A stretch of 64,000 nt of DNA from Cruorifilaria tuberocauda (GCA_013365365.1 JABVXU010000025.1:124001-188000), one strand, 5' to 3'; shown: positions 26,673 through 41,600, numbered from the stretch's first letter. A program made the numbers and translations. The notes: generated by a model from the sequence alone, not told the origin.

Positions 26673-29600
26673 AATCATAAAGCAATTGAATATGAACTAA
26701 ATAATTTAAAGGATTAAAAAATGGCACCTTTTAGTTTCATTACAAATTCCGGTTTTTCTTTTTGCACTGTCAAATTTAACCAAAGCAACCACTACTTCAT
26801 CACCAAATCTAATCGATCACACGAAAACTCTCTCAATTCATCTTAATGACTGAGCATCAAAAAAATCTACACATTGTTAAAGGGATAGGTTATCATGAAT
26901 CAATTCATCAAATGCCGTGCAAAATGCATTCGACGATCATGTATCATGCTTAGCACTTACTGTATACCATACCTTGACCGTTCACAGTCCTCGAAACATT
27001 CCAATCGATGAAAGCTCGATAATCGATTAATGAAAATGCAGAAGAGTCTTGCTGTGATTGGAAAATTAGAGAAAAGCTAGGAAGGGAAGTGGAACAGGAA
27101 GTGGTTCTGTTCGTACGAGAGGCGGAATAAGCAAGAGGGATGATCGATGACGGAGTACTCCGATGACTCATCTCTTCTGAAGCGCAGTGGGATGAACTGG
27201 TCTGTCTGGTTCCGAGTTTTCAGCCAACAGTTTCCAAGGAACCGTAACACTTCTAACCTTTCTGATAGGCGAGAAAGCGCCAGGAACGAATTTGCAGCTT
27301 GCAAGAGTGGCAAGAGGAAGCTGGGCTGAAGAAAGAAGGATTTCAGGAAGAGACTTTTATCAGGCTCTTTACACCGTCACAAAACAGAATAAATGAACTC
27401 GATCACTAAAGAAATCTAATTCCTCAAGACAACATTCCTTTTCATCTCTGCTTCCCTCTCTTCACATTTCTCTTCGAACAATTTAGCAAAAAGTCTTATC
27501 TTCTCTTCTCAGTACTCAAGAATTATCCGATCAGCACATTCCCTCAGAATCAATTCCTTCCCTTTTCAAAACGCAACCTAATTCGACAGTCTGCCGCTGC
27601 TGCTGCTGCAAAACATTATACTTGCAAAATTACCTAACCTCAAAATAAGATAAACAAACAAAAGAATTCTGATTAAATAGTAATATCTAATAAATGGTTC
27701 ATTGAAATATGCAAGTATTCTGCATCTGCATGCAATTCGTGCATGTTTTCGTAACTGAAATAGAAATGATGAGAAGGAGAAAGAGCGGAGGATGAATATG
27801 CATCTGCAAATCCATTTTCCAAGAATTCATCCGGTAGCAGAATCTCCGATAGAGTCAGTCTGATAGAAGTCGTAGAGTCACAATTTGATCGTAATAAGCT
27901 GATAACCACTACTAAAAGTTCGTTGGAAGCAGCATTCCGTTGATATTAAAAGGAATCGATAAGGCCTTCCTTCATAACACCTATTTCAGCTATCGCGTAA
28001 TTTAATTTGCATTAAATTCTCAACATTAGCAGCATAGGTAGCTCTCGCCCTTTCTCAATTCATGATACTTATGACGAACCTCGCAGTATTCTGAGGCTAT
28101 AAAAATCAAATGTGATGTGGCTTGATAAAGAAGCTAAGAATTTCACTTGCAGTATTTTGAGAAAAATCTTTTTTCTTCCTTCCTTTTCCAAAGAGCGATT
28201 TCCCAGGGGTTAGTTTAGTTGTCAAATGAAATTAGCTTCTTTTACAGCAAAAAGAAACAAATTTTGTCATCTAATCATGCATGAAATTTCGTCAAGCAGA
28301 ATAGCTGTCTATGATATTAATAGCTTTTTAAATATTTTTGATTTAATCGTTCATTTAGTTAAATCAATAGGTAATTACTTGAGTAAAGTTGGTTAGCTCC
28401 CAAAACTAACTCTCACAATTGATAACATTAATATAAGAATTGATGCAAAGGAACTTTTTATTTCAAAGCTCTGCAATTCTTTTATAAAAGTAAATTATGA
28501 AATATTTGGCAAAGTGCAATAATTTGGAAGAAAATTTTCATTTTGGAATGTTTTTCATCCACGAAATAGTAAAATAAATTATATGCATGTATTTGCTAGC
28601 AAATTAAAATTTTCTTTGAAAACAAAAAAATCACTGAGAATATTTCTTTTTTAAATAAAAGTTTGAATTGCACAAAAAAATTCTTTTTTTGAAAGTGGAA
28701 AAATCGAATGGAAATGTTATCATTAACTTCATTCATCGTTTCTCGTCCCGCAACATCTCAGTCTATTTCCCTCAATGCTAGCAAGCAGAAATAACATCCC
28801 AACTTTATCACTTATAATTAGAAGCGGTTCCGCTCATCCCTGGAGTCGTAAAGTTCAAAAATTTATATTTCTGGAGTTTCCAAACTTAGTTGGAATTCTT
28901 CGGTAATCGACTCGCGTTTCCATATTTGTAAAAATCAAGTAAATGAAGTCATAAAAAATAATCCGCTATTTCCTGGATATAATAATGAAGCCTGACCGTT
29001 TCTTATTATAAATGACAAAGTTGTGATGCAATCGGATTACCCATCAGATTAATCTTTCATGATATCACTTTATCGATACTCCTAAACAGAGCGAAAGACG
29101 ATTTCATTATTTGGAGACTTTCTGATTTAAAGCGCTTATCGTAAACAGGTCTGATGATTAGCCAAATCTATCGACATGCGTATGCTTTGCAGTTAGCTCT
29201 TACTGCATGCTGCAGTCTGCATTAGCAGCATGGCGTGACCATTTATACAGTTCACAGTAACACATCAGTGATTTCGAAGAGGAGAGAGAAAGATCTAATA
29301 GATGTATACAGGAAGAGAATAGATATATCCCATATTTCTCGATGTCGAAATGAAACTTTGCCAGTTTGTTGAAATTCGATCACACTTTCGAATGTTTTTA
29401 CGGAAGCCAACAAATGCAGTAACACTTATAACCATTGTGGAGTTACAGTTCATGTCACAAATGTAAGTAATCTGATACTGTATTCCAGTTCTTCCGTTCA
29501 GTTTGCCGGATATTGAAAAAGGTGAAATTAGAAAATTTGTGCCGCATTTTCGAGAAGAAATCTTAGGAAACATCCGCTTGTTTAAATTTAAAGTGATTAC

Positions 29601-31449
29601 CTATCGCTCCATCCTCTTACTAATCATTCATTGTAAGTAATTCTAACGATAAGAAAGATGGTAAAAAGAAATCAAATCGCGTTTTTTGACAGAATATTGC
29701 ACGTAGATGTTACTTCAGTTGCTTCATTTCAAAACTTGGAAGTCAATTTGTTTTCAAGCTTAGGACAAATTTAGGACAAGTAATTGACAAACTTGTCTTA
29801 GCAAGCTGGAAAAGCGGTCAAATAACTTGAAATAGCAAATTATCGATTTTAGATATTTAAAAATCCAGATAACTAATATTGCGAAAGTCCTTTGATTTTG
29901 GCATTTATTCAGATCTGACGTTGTTTTAAATTTTAGAAATCCTTAAATTAGTACAAAATAGTTGAAATTATTCATTAGATCAGTGAAAATTTAGCAATGA
30001 CTCTTTCTTTCTTATTCCTTTTCAATTTATGGTTGAAGTGAAATCTTTATTTCTTCCTTCTGTACTTTACTTTTCAACGCAGCTTTGATCTTTCGGGAAA
30101 TTTATTACTTATAAGATAAAAGGAAAATCGAAATTTGAAAGAATTGTTTATAGAAAATTTCAGCGACCAGCAACATTATTTATGAAACAAGGCTGTCCTG
30201 GAACTGCCTTTCCTTCCACGTATTCATTCATATATCACGGTGACACGTGAAACCTTCCTTCAGTACTCATCTTTCAGAATATGGTGAGGGAAAATATCCC
30301 TATTTTATGCTTCATTTATCAAAATATTTTCCACTTCTAGAATTCCTCGCAATTTTATTACTCAGCTCACGACTACTGTCACTACGCGATATTGGTGACG
30401 GAAATGCGGAGGAAACGGTTATCTTTCCCTGGATTCAAAGAAAGATCAGTCAATAAGAAATAAACCAAAGTGAATTTAGCGTCCACTTCGGGAGATTTAA
30501 GTGCATTATGCAACGAGTAAGCAGTCAGTTCAAAATATCGCAACGTTTACGTGGAAGTGTGAACCGTCACTGACGAAGAGCGCCTCAAAGGTAAGGAAGT
30601 GACGGAAGATTATGGAGCGGAAGACGGAATAACGCTGAAAACACTATCATACATTTGCACAATCAGTGATGCAGTATACGATTTCTTGCTTTTTCAGGAG
30701 CGTCCGTCAGACCAAATGATATCACGAGAGTACCGCCACTAGACATTGACACACCGCAGTTCCGCGTGAACTCTATGACCCAGTCTCTGCTCTGAAATCA
30801 ACTATTTGCTCTTTACATTCTATTTTCATTTCCATCTTCAGAAATTCCTTCATACCTCAGGGAACACAATTAATGCAGTTATGAATGAGTTAGTTAAATT
30901 ATATTATGGTAGGTGAAGGTAAATAAAATGAAATTTCAAGGATATCATTGTTAATTAACTTTGAAAGTTGCTTTATAGAAAATTGCAATAGTGGTATTTC
31001 AGGTCGGATCCACTTGTCTTTTTCTGGAATTCTTCCAATCATTGAATAGTCTGATTTTTCCTCATTAATCCCCATTAGTTTGCTCAGAAATTTCCCACAA
31101 TCAATTGTTTTAATATAATTTGTGACGAGAATATTCTATTCTTCACTCGTCTCCCTCTGAGTAAATTTTCAATGCTTTGAAATCCAAGGAAGAGCATAAA
31201 TATTGTCATGTCTATGTAAGTAAAGGATAGTTCAATTTCAGTCTCAAAATCATCTCGAGCCCAAGTTCCAGCCTACTAACCTCGAACTCGAACTAGTAGC
31301 AATGTTATGCCGTGCTACCTCATTTATATATCGAACTTACCTTAACCACTCTGCTTTTTTTTCGCTTCCAGGGAAATTGACTTATTTCTGATGAAACATG
31401 CGTAAGTTTGGATTCTATTTGTGTGATTTAAAAAGTAAGAGGAAGAGGG

Positions 31450-31454
<5 letters not shown>

Positions 31455-31480
<26 letters not shown>
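31455..31480. repeat. (AC)13 microsatellite
   Basis: Thirteen uninterrupted AC dinucleotides in intergenic DNA, followed by ATACAC. A likely length-polymorphic marker; no gene function. Confidence 0.9.
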
Positions 31481-31488
<8 letters not shown>

Positions 31489-31960
31489 AGCAGCACTGCA
31501 CTTCTTGGCCCACATGAACAGCTGACTTTAGAGTTAAGCAAGTCGAGAGCTATTCACTACGACAGTGATCATCCGTTGAGATTGCTGAAAATTTCGGAAC
31601 ATTTAATTGGATCGTTAAATTTGCCGTTGCCACTACGATCCTCATTATCATTATCATCACCCTTATCAGTTATCAACCTTCAACCACTAGCAATTAGCCG
31701 AATCATTTATTCTATTCAACATGGTAAAGGATTTGAAAATCAATCAAAAAAGGTTATACTCTTCCACTGATTACAACTCTTCTCCCTCATAACCATTTCT
31801 ATCCTTTATTGTTATCATTATCACTATGATTATCATTATCACTTTTGCTAATAGCAAAAAAGTCTCTCTCGTTGTATCGGAATTGTATCAAGTCACATCA
31901 ATTAACAGGAAAGGAAGGACCAGGAAATGTTTACGCCATTCAAAGTATGATTTGCGTGGG

Positions 31961-31987
31961 ATGCATACTGTCATAAACAGTATGCAT
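31961..31987. repeat. Perfect 11-bp inverted repeat with 5-nt loop
   Basis: The arms ATGCATACTGT and ACAGTATGCAT are exact reverse complements separated by CATAA. The transcript would fold to a short stable hairpin, and the DNA could be a symmetric binding site. It lies about 700 bp upstream of the myosin start codon. Confidence 0.8.
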
Positions 31988-32120
31988 TGTTTACGACTGT
32001 GATAGTGCCAGCATCTCTGCGGAAAGTATAAAATTGAAATTGAAAACAACTGGTTTCAAGCCCTCACTATTCGACCCACCTCATTTCATCTTTTGTTTAT
32101 TTATGTCAGGCTGATCCATT

Positions 32121-32140
32121 CTTCCTCCCTCCCTCCCTCC
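32121..32140. repeat. CCCT-type pyrimidine repeat
   Basis: A short tandem run of CCCT units, about 550 bp upstream of the myosin IX start codon. Confidence 0.75.
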
Positions 32141-32593
32141 ACTTCCTCACCTCTGCTCCCTTCTTCTTCTCTTATTTCTACAAGAAGACCTGATTCAAGT
32201 TAATTTCATTTTTGATGATTTGAAGATCAAGCCTCTGAAAAGAGTCTACAAACGTCGGCAAATGTGAATCCTCTCACGTCAAATTCCTTCTGGGAGATCG
32301 TGAAAGCTTGCATGATAATCAAAAGTTATGACACTCATTGCTTTCTGTTTGATCACCTTTCTTCCCGAGTTATTTACCAGAATATCCGCTGAATTCATTA
32401 TTTCTTTTAACTTGGTAAATGATTTCTTTGTTTCTGCCACATTTCGAGAAATTTCAGTTATTTGTCCACCCTTTCCTCTTCGCTCAACTTCATATCGGCG
32501 GATCGCAGGTCCCTTCCATTCACGCACTGACATACTTTGGAACAAGGTTCACGTGTGAGCACGAAGTATCTTTCTATGAAAAAATAATGATGT

Positions 32594-32603
32594 GTGATTT
32601 CAG
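32594..32603 (+). promoter_or_regulatory. hum-7: Candidate acceptor upstream of myosin IX start
   Basis: GTGATTTCAG ends at 32603, 82 nt before the ATG at 32686. It resembles a nematode 3' splice site and could accept a spliced leader or an upstream noncoding exon. Inference only. Confidence 0.35.
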
Positions 32604-32685
32604 CAGTGAATTGGCACTCGCGCTCTTCACTTACGTGTAAAGTTGGTTCATAGAAACGGTAATTACTTAACTGCGCACTGGAATA

Positions 32686-35600
32686 ATGAGTTTTGATTCA
32701 ACATCGTCGTTAGGTTCTGTCAGTACAGTAAACGTCTATCCACATCGGTCATTAACCGTTGTTTCAAACGCAAGTTCGGCGGATGATTCACATTTTCAAA
32801 CTGTTTCTGTTTATTTATTTTCATTTAATCCGGTTTCCTATGAAGATCGGATTAGTTTTGATTTTCATAAATGGGCAACTACTGAAGAACTTATTGAGAA
32901 AGTTCTACAACAGAAAGAAGGTAAATTTCCGGAAGTAATAAAGAAAATCGGCAATATATTAAAAACGTATTAGACTGAGAAAAAATGGTTCAGAATTGAT
33001 CGGTGATAGCGATCTTAATAAATCATTACGGATATGATTACTCTCTCTCCAATATATTACAGAACTGGTGCATCAGTGTGCTGCTGATTATGAACTCTAC
33101 GAAATTATGGGTACACCGGATGGGCAGACGTTCAAAGAGCGGAGACTTGACCGAGGTGAATATCCGGTAGCCGTACAGATGTTGTGGACACGACCGATGC
33201 ATGGCGAGGCCACGCCAAAACATCGCTTAGTATTGAAGTAAAACTTCGTTTAGCTTCGAGTAGATTACACGCATTGTTTTTTTGTACTTCCAGTTCTCTT
33301 TTAAAAGATCCTGGCTTGCAACAAAAAGGTTACTGCTTCATTTTGATGTTTGGCAGCCGATAGAGGTCATATGTCAATGATATGGTGCATGAAGGATTGG
33401 AACCGGAAACAAGCGCGATTTTATACAGTGAGAACAGATAACTAGGCCGATCGGAAACCATAATAGTTTTAAAATACAAATCCTTGGCTTCAGGACTTTA
33501 CAAGGGTTCAAATAGAAGACCTCAAATCGATCTGCACAGTTTTTGGAAACTATTTGAAATTTTAAGAAGCCAGTTAATTTTTTAAATGAAGGAACCACAT
33601 TTTATGAAATATTTTTTAAATTAAATTCAATTCCACAAAGGTCAATCCATTAGTGCGAGTTCGGTATTAAAAGATATCGTTTGTTCTCGGTTCGTTTACC
33701 TTGCAACTTCTAGGCACAAAGATTCATCAGTATTATCTGATGGTGTGCATTTTGGATCAACGAAGGCATCCAGTACTATCGACTCATTCTTGGCCAAATT
33801 TCTGACACAACCCCAGGTACCGAGTACTTCATTTCACACTTCGGTTCAAAAAACGATATCTGAATAATGCCTGTCTGCTAAGCCATAATGGGAAAGTTTG
33901 TTCTAGAAGCTACGATTATGTCAGTCTTCTCGTTCCAAATCTAACATCTTTATTTTAGGACCGTGAATATCCCGATTTATGCATGCTTCCAGAGCTTACG
34001 GAACAAACGCTACTTGATAATCTTAAGGATCGCTTTGCTAGCGGTCACATCTACACCTATATCGGTAAGTCTTGTAATTTTCCTTTCATTTAATGAGAAG
34101 GAAGAAAACTATTTCGGTCACTGGAATAATCGAGAGAAAGAGACATTCAAATTTCGTGAATTCCAACTTATCAAAACTCATATTCACTTACCTCTACGAC
34201 TTCTATATGCATTATCGGTAAAATTTGTTTTGGTATCATCTAGCTTTACTTTTCTTTCCATTTTTCGATTCCCGTTTCCTTCATTTGTTTAAGATAGCGC
34301 CGACTATCATTAGTTTAAATTGATTCCTTATATACTTTATAAGTTAGTTAACTTCTTCAATAGATTAAGTGGTTCCATTCTATTCACAGATTAATGTTAC
34401 AGGTCCAATTCTACTAGCTGTTAATCCTTTTAACTTCTTTCCAATTTATAATCCGAAATATGCTCGGCTCTATTCTCAAATTCGACAGCTTTCCAGTATG
34501 CCACCACATATTTTCGCTATTGCTAATATTACATATCACAGGTATGTTACTGTCACTTATCTGCCCCTTTTGATTGCAAACTTCCTCTGAATTTTGAAAG
34601 CTGGGTTAGCTGGTGAACACTGAGTTCCTTTCATGATAATGATGATTTGCTTGATGAACGATCGGTCATGCTCCGATCATTTAAAAGCGTTTAAAACATC
34701 CATCGAACTGATGCATGTGACTTACTCGTGAATGAGTTACAGAATGTTTTTGATGACTTAAAGGCAATGTTGCGTATTTCATATTTATAATATGTGTACT
34801 CGAATTTTTATGTTGATCCTTCACCTTATCTTATATTAATTGATTTAAATTATAATATAAAATTTAATACTTTTTTGCCATGGTATAGCATTACTCATTA
34901 TTTGATTGTTACTCTGCCGGAAACTTCTTCAATTTCCATATAACATTAAATATGAGCAATAAATAGAATAAAACCTACTTCAGCATGTTACGGATTAAAC
35001 GGAATCAGTGTATTGTGATAAGTGGGGAATCAGGTTCTGGTAAAACCGAATCAACGAATTTCTTGCTACATCACTTCACTACACTCAGTCAAAAAGGTTC
35101 CAGTACCGGAAGTTCCGTTGAAAAAACTTTGCTTTCTGCTGGACCCGTACTTGAGGTTTCTCTTCTTTTATTTTTCGTTTCAAACAAATTTTGTAGCGCT
35201 GAATACTGCTTATTACTCAACTCAATTACTCCTTCAGTCAAAATTAAAAAAAAGAAAAACCTTTGAGGCATTTGGAAATGCAGTAACGGTGCAAAATAAT
35301 AACAGCAGCAGGTTTGGGAAATTTATCCGAGTAAATTATCGAGAAAATGGAATGGTCTCGGGGTATGTTTAAATTTAATATTTTACAAAAGCCAATATTG
35401 CTGTAGTTGTGAAAGACCGTATCAGAGGTACTGGCCTGCTCCTAATAAATTACTATTATGAGATTGATATATGTATTCCTGAAATCTTGGATCAGAGACC
35501 GAATCATCGAAATGGACAATTTCACCTTTAGGTGAATAGATCTTGATGTAAATTACTGATATTCTTGAAAATTAATAGCTTTAATTTAATTTTTTCAGGG

Positions 35601-38600
35601 CAAATGTTGAAATATACTTGCTGGAGAAGTCACGGATCATTTCACAAGCTGTTGATGAAAGGTGAAAAACAAGTTCTTTGTCCTTAACTGTAAAATGCGA
35701 AATTTTAAATTTTACTTTCTCAAAATTTCATTAATAAAATTTATTTCAGATCTCTAAGATAGACTATTTATACAATTATTGAAATTATAATTTAGATGAA
35801 CTGTCATTTCCTCAAATACATAGCTTTCGGTGAATGATAAACTTTGCATAGATTTGAATTTAAAAGTGCTTATATCTCCCAGGAACTATCATGTTTTTTA
35901 TTACTTGTTGAATGGTGCATCGGATGAGGAGCGACAAAGACATTATCTGATGCAGCCAACTGATTATAGTTATCTTAATCAGGTAACTAGGAGCTGTCGC
36001 TTCTCGCTTTTTGCTAATTACTTATATTAAAGTATATTTCTAACAGAGTATTTACATCTGTCCTTCACATTTCTTGTTTTCCGATTCGCAGACTTCAAAA
36101 TATCTGAAAACACGAATCCTTGCTTATTCGCTGTTCTGATAAGAGTAATGCTTGGGTGTTTTCAAAGGATGTCTTGTTATAAGATAAATGGCCGAAGAAT
36201 CGGGAAGATTTGCGATGTACAATTCGATGCATTGTTATTGGCTTCATTTGATTAAATGCACTTAGACTTAGTCATATCAAATCATATCATATTTCGCAAA
36301 CGTGCTGTTCGAGCACTTTACCACCACCGTGGCGGGGTTTTCGAAATGAATGAAGAAATTACTGAATGAGTGGAAGGAGAGATCCTTTGCTTAACTCCTT
36401 TACTTTGTCCCAGTACTTGAAAGAAAAAGAATTATCATTAAAATGACTCGGACTCAGATCACATCCCTCGTCAGTTGACGTTGTTGCTGCACGCATGCGT
36501 GACGGATGCATGCAGTCGAGATGTGCAAAGAAGGGAAGGATTCCTTCTTGAAGAGTAAAAGAATTTTAGAGAGAGAGGATGAAAAGATCAGTGAGTCGTC
36601 TCGGCAAATCCCAGAGGAACGAACTGAATATTGTTTATAGATCTTTCTCATTCGATCAGTTACTTCTTCCCATTCCGATGAAAATCAAGTCCAGACTCTC
36701 CGGAAATTATTTGGGAATAGGAATTCATTTAGAGTTAACCGAACAGCTTCTATTTTCAGAATAATTTTTATTCAGCGGAAGGAGTAAACGAATGCTACGA
36801 ATATCAGAGATTGAAGTATGCCATGGACGCTGTCGGCTTCTCACAACAGTCCCAGCAGAATATGTTCGCTGTTATTTCGGCTGTATTACTTCTTGGAAAT
36901 ATACAGTATGTCAGGGTAAGAAAAACTCTTTATTTGAAGGGTCAGAATGAAGTTTTAGAGTACCTTCACCTCTCTGATTTTGAAGGTAACTTGACATCAG
37001 TTATCAGTGTTCAATTTAGAGGAGTGGTTATCACAGCGACGAGAATGTCTCTATCGGCAATGAAGAGGTGTTGAGCATCATTTCGAGCTTATTGCACATC
37101 AGGTCATCTAACTTGAAGCAGGCCTTGACTATGCGTCGGACAGTGATGAAAAACGACGTTGTCATCTCGCAGTATAATGTTAGTGAAGTAAGTTCAGCAT
37201 TGTCACAGAGCTTACTTGTCATACGTGTGATTAGAGTAAGAGTAAGAGACATGTCGACAGTAATGTTGTCCACTGATAAAGATAAGGCATCGATATCTTT
37301 TGTAAATTACTGTCGTCAGCAGAAGCAGTTCCTTGCCATTCCGTTCAGTGTGAATTATTCCTTCAAAACATTTCGCATCGGACTGTCTTGAAACCTTTCT
37401 TCTGGAACAAGTTGAAGGCTGCAGACTGTATGGCTGTGTAGTTTCTTCCCGGGAATGCACACATCTTTTCTAACTTCCATACTGCACCGACAAAATGTAA
37501 GCATATTATACGAAAGTATGCGTGGAATAATTTGTAGTTAATAATCTAGTAAGCTTTGATTTAACTCTTCGGATCACAAGTTGCTGCAGTAAGTTAGAAA
37601 CTTTATCTTGAATGATATAACAGTAAAATTGATGAAATTAAGGCCAAAGATACACGCGATGCGATGGCGAAATGTCTGTACAATGCTTTGTTTCACTGGA
37701 TAGTATTACGCATAAATCAAGCATTGCTGAAAAAAGAACGGCTTACGTCAAAAATAGGACATTATATTGGTATTTAAATATTTGAGCTTCATTCTTAATT
37801 TAAATTTCCAAGTTTTGGTTTCATATTTCTCGACGCTAAATTGCTGACTTAGCCTAATTTTCCAAGTTTTAAACTTTTAGCCGAATTTTATGCTGTGACA
37901 ATTTTTTCTATTTTATCATAAATTTGATATAAACTTTTGTGCCAGATTAATTTCTTCTTTCAGTAAAATCAATCAGTTTCATTAGTGATGAGTTAACAAG
38001 AAATGCTTAGTTAGTGGCTATTCCAGGCATCCTAGATATCTTTGGATTCGAAGATGTTGGCGGAAAGTGGAATTCCTTCGAGCAACTCTGTATCAATTAT
38101 GCAAATGAACATCTGCAAGCTTACTTCAATCAGCATATCTTCCAGTTCGAGCAAGTACGGATTTTGCCTTTTGCGCATCTTTTTAAATGACAACAAAAGT
38201 TCAAATTGAGGTATTGAAGGAAATATACCTAAGATGGAAAGGAGCAACTGATAGGAGTATGCAAGTCTGAGAATTGGGCTTGAATTTATGCAAATATGTT
38301 CACGACTTCTTCCTTACAGTCTGGAAATTCATATGCTAATTTTGCATAAATGCCAATTTTTATCTATGGCTAGTCCTTTGAGTGTTGTTGTTGGAAAGAT
38401 AATGCAAAAGTAGTGTTGAAGTTGAATTATTCGTTATCGAATTTTCGACGTGTCCCTTTTGACAGGAAGAATACCTAAAAGAGGGAATTACTTGGACTAA
38501 CATCGAATACACCGATAATACCGAATGTGTTCAATTGTTTCAGGTTAATTTTCTTTTTCTAATGCAAGACATGAAACACGTAGCTAAGCGAGATTTATTA

Positions 38601-41600
38601 GCGAAAAACCAACTGAGGATTAGTTTGAAGAGAAGTCGATATCGTATTTCTTATCATTACATCAATTAGAAGCATAAATAACTTGTTGAGGAAATTTATT
38701 GTATCGTTACGTTTTCGAAAACAAACAATTCTATCTTATCATTTCAATCGATCAGTAATCGTATCTGCTTTATTGTATGGGAAGCTTAGTAAAGCTGAAG
38801 CATAGTTTTGTCTTCGATTTCTGATCGAAAACTATTATAATTAAATTTTTTTAATAGTTTGATCAACAATATCATTAAAAATTGCTTAATGCTCTTGTGA
38901 ATGCGTTATTTCCGCCTGATGTGAACGATATGAAATAGAAAAAGACCGACAGTTTTAAACAACCAGGCATTCTGGGAGGGCAAAAGCTGCAAAGGCTATT
39001 GTTATCGTTGTTGTTTTATTTGCAGAGCAAACCATATGGCATATTACGGTTGATCGATGAGGAAAGTAATATCAACAATGGAACGGATGAGTCGATGCTC
39101 GACAAACTCAATCATTTCCTCAAAAACAATGAGTACTATGAGACACCTCAGAAGCGGGAACCGGCTTTCATTGTTGCCCATTACGCGGGAAAAGTGAAAT
39201 ATCAGATTAAGGTGGGTAATTTAGATGAAAAAAGATGATAAGAACATGTGCAAAGAATCCGTTCTTTTGTACTCATTCTAAAGTATGTCTCTATCTGTCA
39301 AATTAATATAGCAAGTGAGTTCAGAGACGTAAGTCTTTTAATGTGGAAGAGTTTTAGCAAGAATAATGAATGAAATAAAATGTAATCCTTCGTGTTATCC
39401 GGTAAATCTCGGAATAACACAAGGGATCACATTCTATTCTTATTTTTAGGGTTTTCGTGAGAAAAACAAGGATTTGATGAGACCAGAAGTAATGATGACA
39501 ATCAAGAAAAGCAAAAGTGCATTTGTTCGGGGACTGGTTGGAAATGATCCGGTTGCGGTATTTCGGTGGAGCATACTACGAGCAACTTTCCGGGCAGTAA
39601 ATGGTTTTTGGCAGGCTGGAAAATTGGCGAAAAAAGGAGGTTCTTCTCTGACATGAAAATTTATCTTCTTAACTAATATTTCATTGGTAAATTACGTAAA
39701 TCTGAATTCTCTTCGCGTAAAACTATTATTCCTGGAAAATTCGAAAAGGGACCCGAACAATATTTTTGAAGTTAATTGAAAATGCACTTACTTTCAGAAA
39801 ATATAAAACACCCAAAGCCGTCGCTTGATAATAAGGCGATGTTAACCGGAGTTGGTTCGGACACGCATCTGACTGCTTTCCTACGTGGTGAAATAAGTCA
39901 GGAAGTGGTACCATCGTTTTGCGATACCTCATTTTTCACCACAATTGTTAGCCAGGCTCGAAAACAACCAAATATACAAGTGGAAGATTGTCACAGCGCT
40001 CTAAAAAGCTTGCAGGTAAAAAATGACCATCTTGACTGGTGATGTTCTTGGCTGAAGCGAACTATTAGAATTTCCTATTCATAAATAGCAGAAGTCTGAC
40101 GACAGCATGAGCTTTTCTGCGACTTTCGCCTTCTTTTACAGGCAGTGAAGGCTTTTTCGGAAAAAAAAAGCATCAGCGGAAAGCCGTCTTCCGTCGGAAA
40201 ACAGTTTCAGCATTCTTTGTCGAGACTGATGAAAACGTTGTCTCAGGCAACGCCTTATTTCATCAGATGCATCAAATCTAACAACGAAAAGGTACCTTCT
40301 CTTCCAACGGTCAGAGAGTCATTTGAGTCTTTCCATTAGGCTGACAACTAAATTGAGGAATAGTCCGGAAACGATAGCTGCACACCTTGCCAAGTCTAGA
40401 ATTACGGTGTGATAAGCAATGAGACGCTGATCTTAACAAGCTTTTGGTGACGTCCAAGCACATTTCATTGAATTCTTCCTGATAAATCAGTTTATGGTAT
40501 TCAAGAAGGTTTTCTGTGAAGCATTAATGATAACCGAACGCTAAAACATTTTTATAGTGTCAGGATAAAGGATCTGGCTAGAACTCTCGTTGAAAAACAA
40601 CAACAATTATTGGTATTTTCAAACTACACTGAGTTTTTTGAAAGAGATAGTAATTCCGTTGGATGGTTTGGAAATTAGTTATTTGCAGATTCCAAACCAC
40701 TTTGATGATAATATCATCCTCCGACAGCTGCGCTACACAGGTATGCTCGAGACGGTGCGGATACGTAGAGCTGGTTACAGTGTTCGTATAGAATATGAGG
40801 TTGGTGAACATTATCGAAGCATTGAGAATATTAATACATTTCTTTCAGTATCGATAAGTGAATATTTTTCGTTTGTCAATCATTGAAAACAGAGGTTATT
40901 TGATTTGAGCGGAAGAGTTGGTATGAATATTAACGGGACTTATTAGACTCTTAAGCCGTTTTAATTTATATCGGATGCTTTTAGAATAGAAGAATTTACA
41001 GTCACTAAATGTTTTCGATATTTAGGTTTCCAATACTCAAAATATGTTGAATTTACATATGGACTGGAAAAATACTTTATTATTAGAAACAATAAAATAA
41101 AATTATCATCTCAGTTTTTCCAACAAGCATGAAAATATAGATTGTTTTTGAATTTTTTAAAGGATTTCATCAAACAATATCGAGTTCTGTTACCAAAAGG
41201 TTGTGAAAGTACCAGAGAGGATGTTAAAGAATTTATCATAAAGCATGCACTGATTGATAATAGCCAAGTGCAGTTTGGAATCACTAAAGTAAGCATTTCT
41301 TTTCTTTCTATCCGCTTTTTTAATTCAACTTTCAGAAGTGAACCTTTGTTTTAAATAAAATTTAATATTCTGAAGGTTCAAGCATCAATTGGAGAACATA
41401 TCAAATACTTAATATTAAACATTATCATTTCTTCAGGTATTTATGCGTGATGCTGAGAAGTTGATTCTCGATGACCATCTTCATCGAGTAATTATAAAAC
41501 ATATTGAAACGTTGCAAAGGTATATTCAAGCTCTGATGACAAGGCGCAAATATATCAAATTGCGCACCACCATCATTGCAATGCAGGTATTTATCATCTA

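Larger units (their letters stand above)
19813..32593. other. Large divergent intergenic interval between PTR and myosin IX
   Basis: About 12.8 kb with no protein gene I can support. Both flanking genes are transcribed away from it, so it should hold both promoters. It contains GA-rich and AC-rich microsatellites, TCATTATC-type runs near 31640 and 31820, two inverted repeats and an exon-like 49-nt block with doubled donor sites. The longest open frames (22296-22745, 21927-22271, 20256-20549, 21046-21324) show no domains, no consistent splice partners and low-complexity composition. I saw no tRNA B box or rRNA sequence. Confidence 0.55.

Noticed and set aside
32279..32545. Minus-strand frame containing ADILVNNSG, resembling the NNAG motif of short-chain dehydrogenases
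   Set aside because: Only that short match is present; the cofactor glycine motif and catalytic Tyr-x-x-x-Lys are absent and no neighbouring exons extend it.
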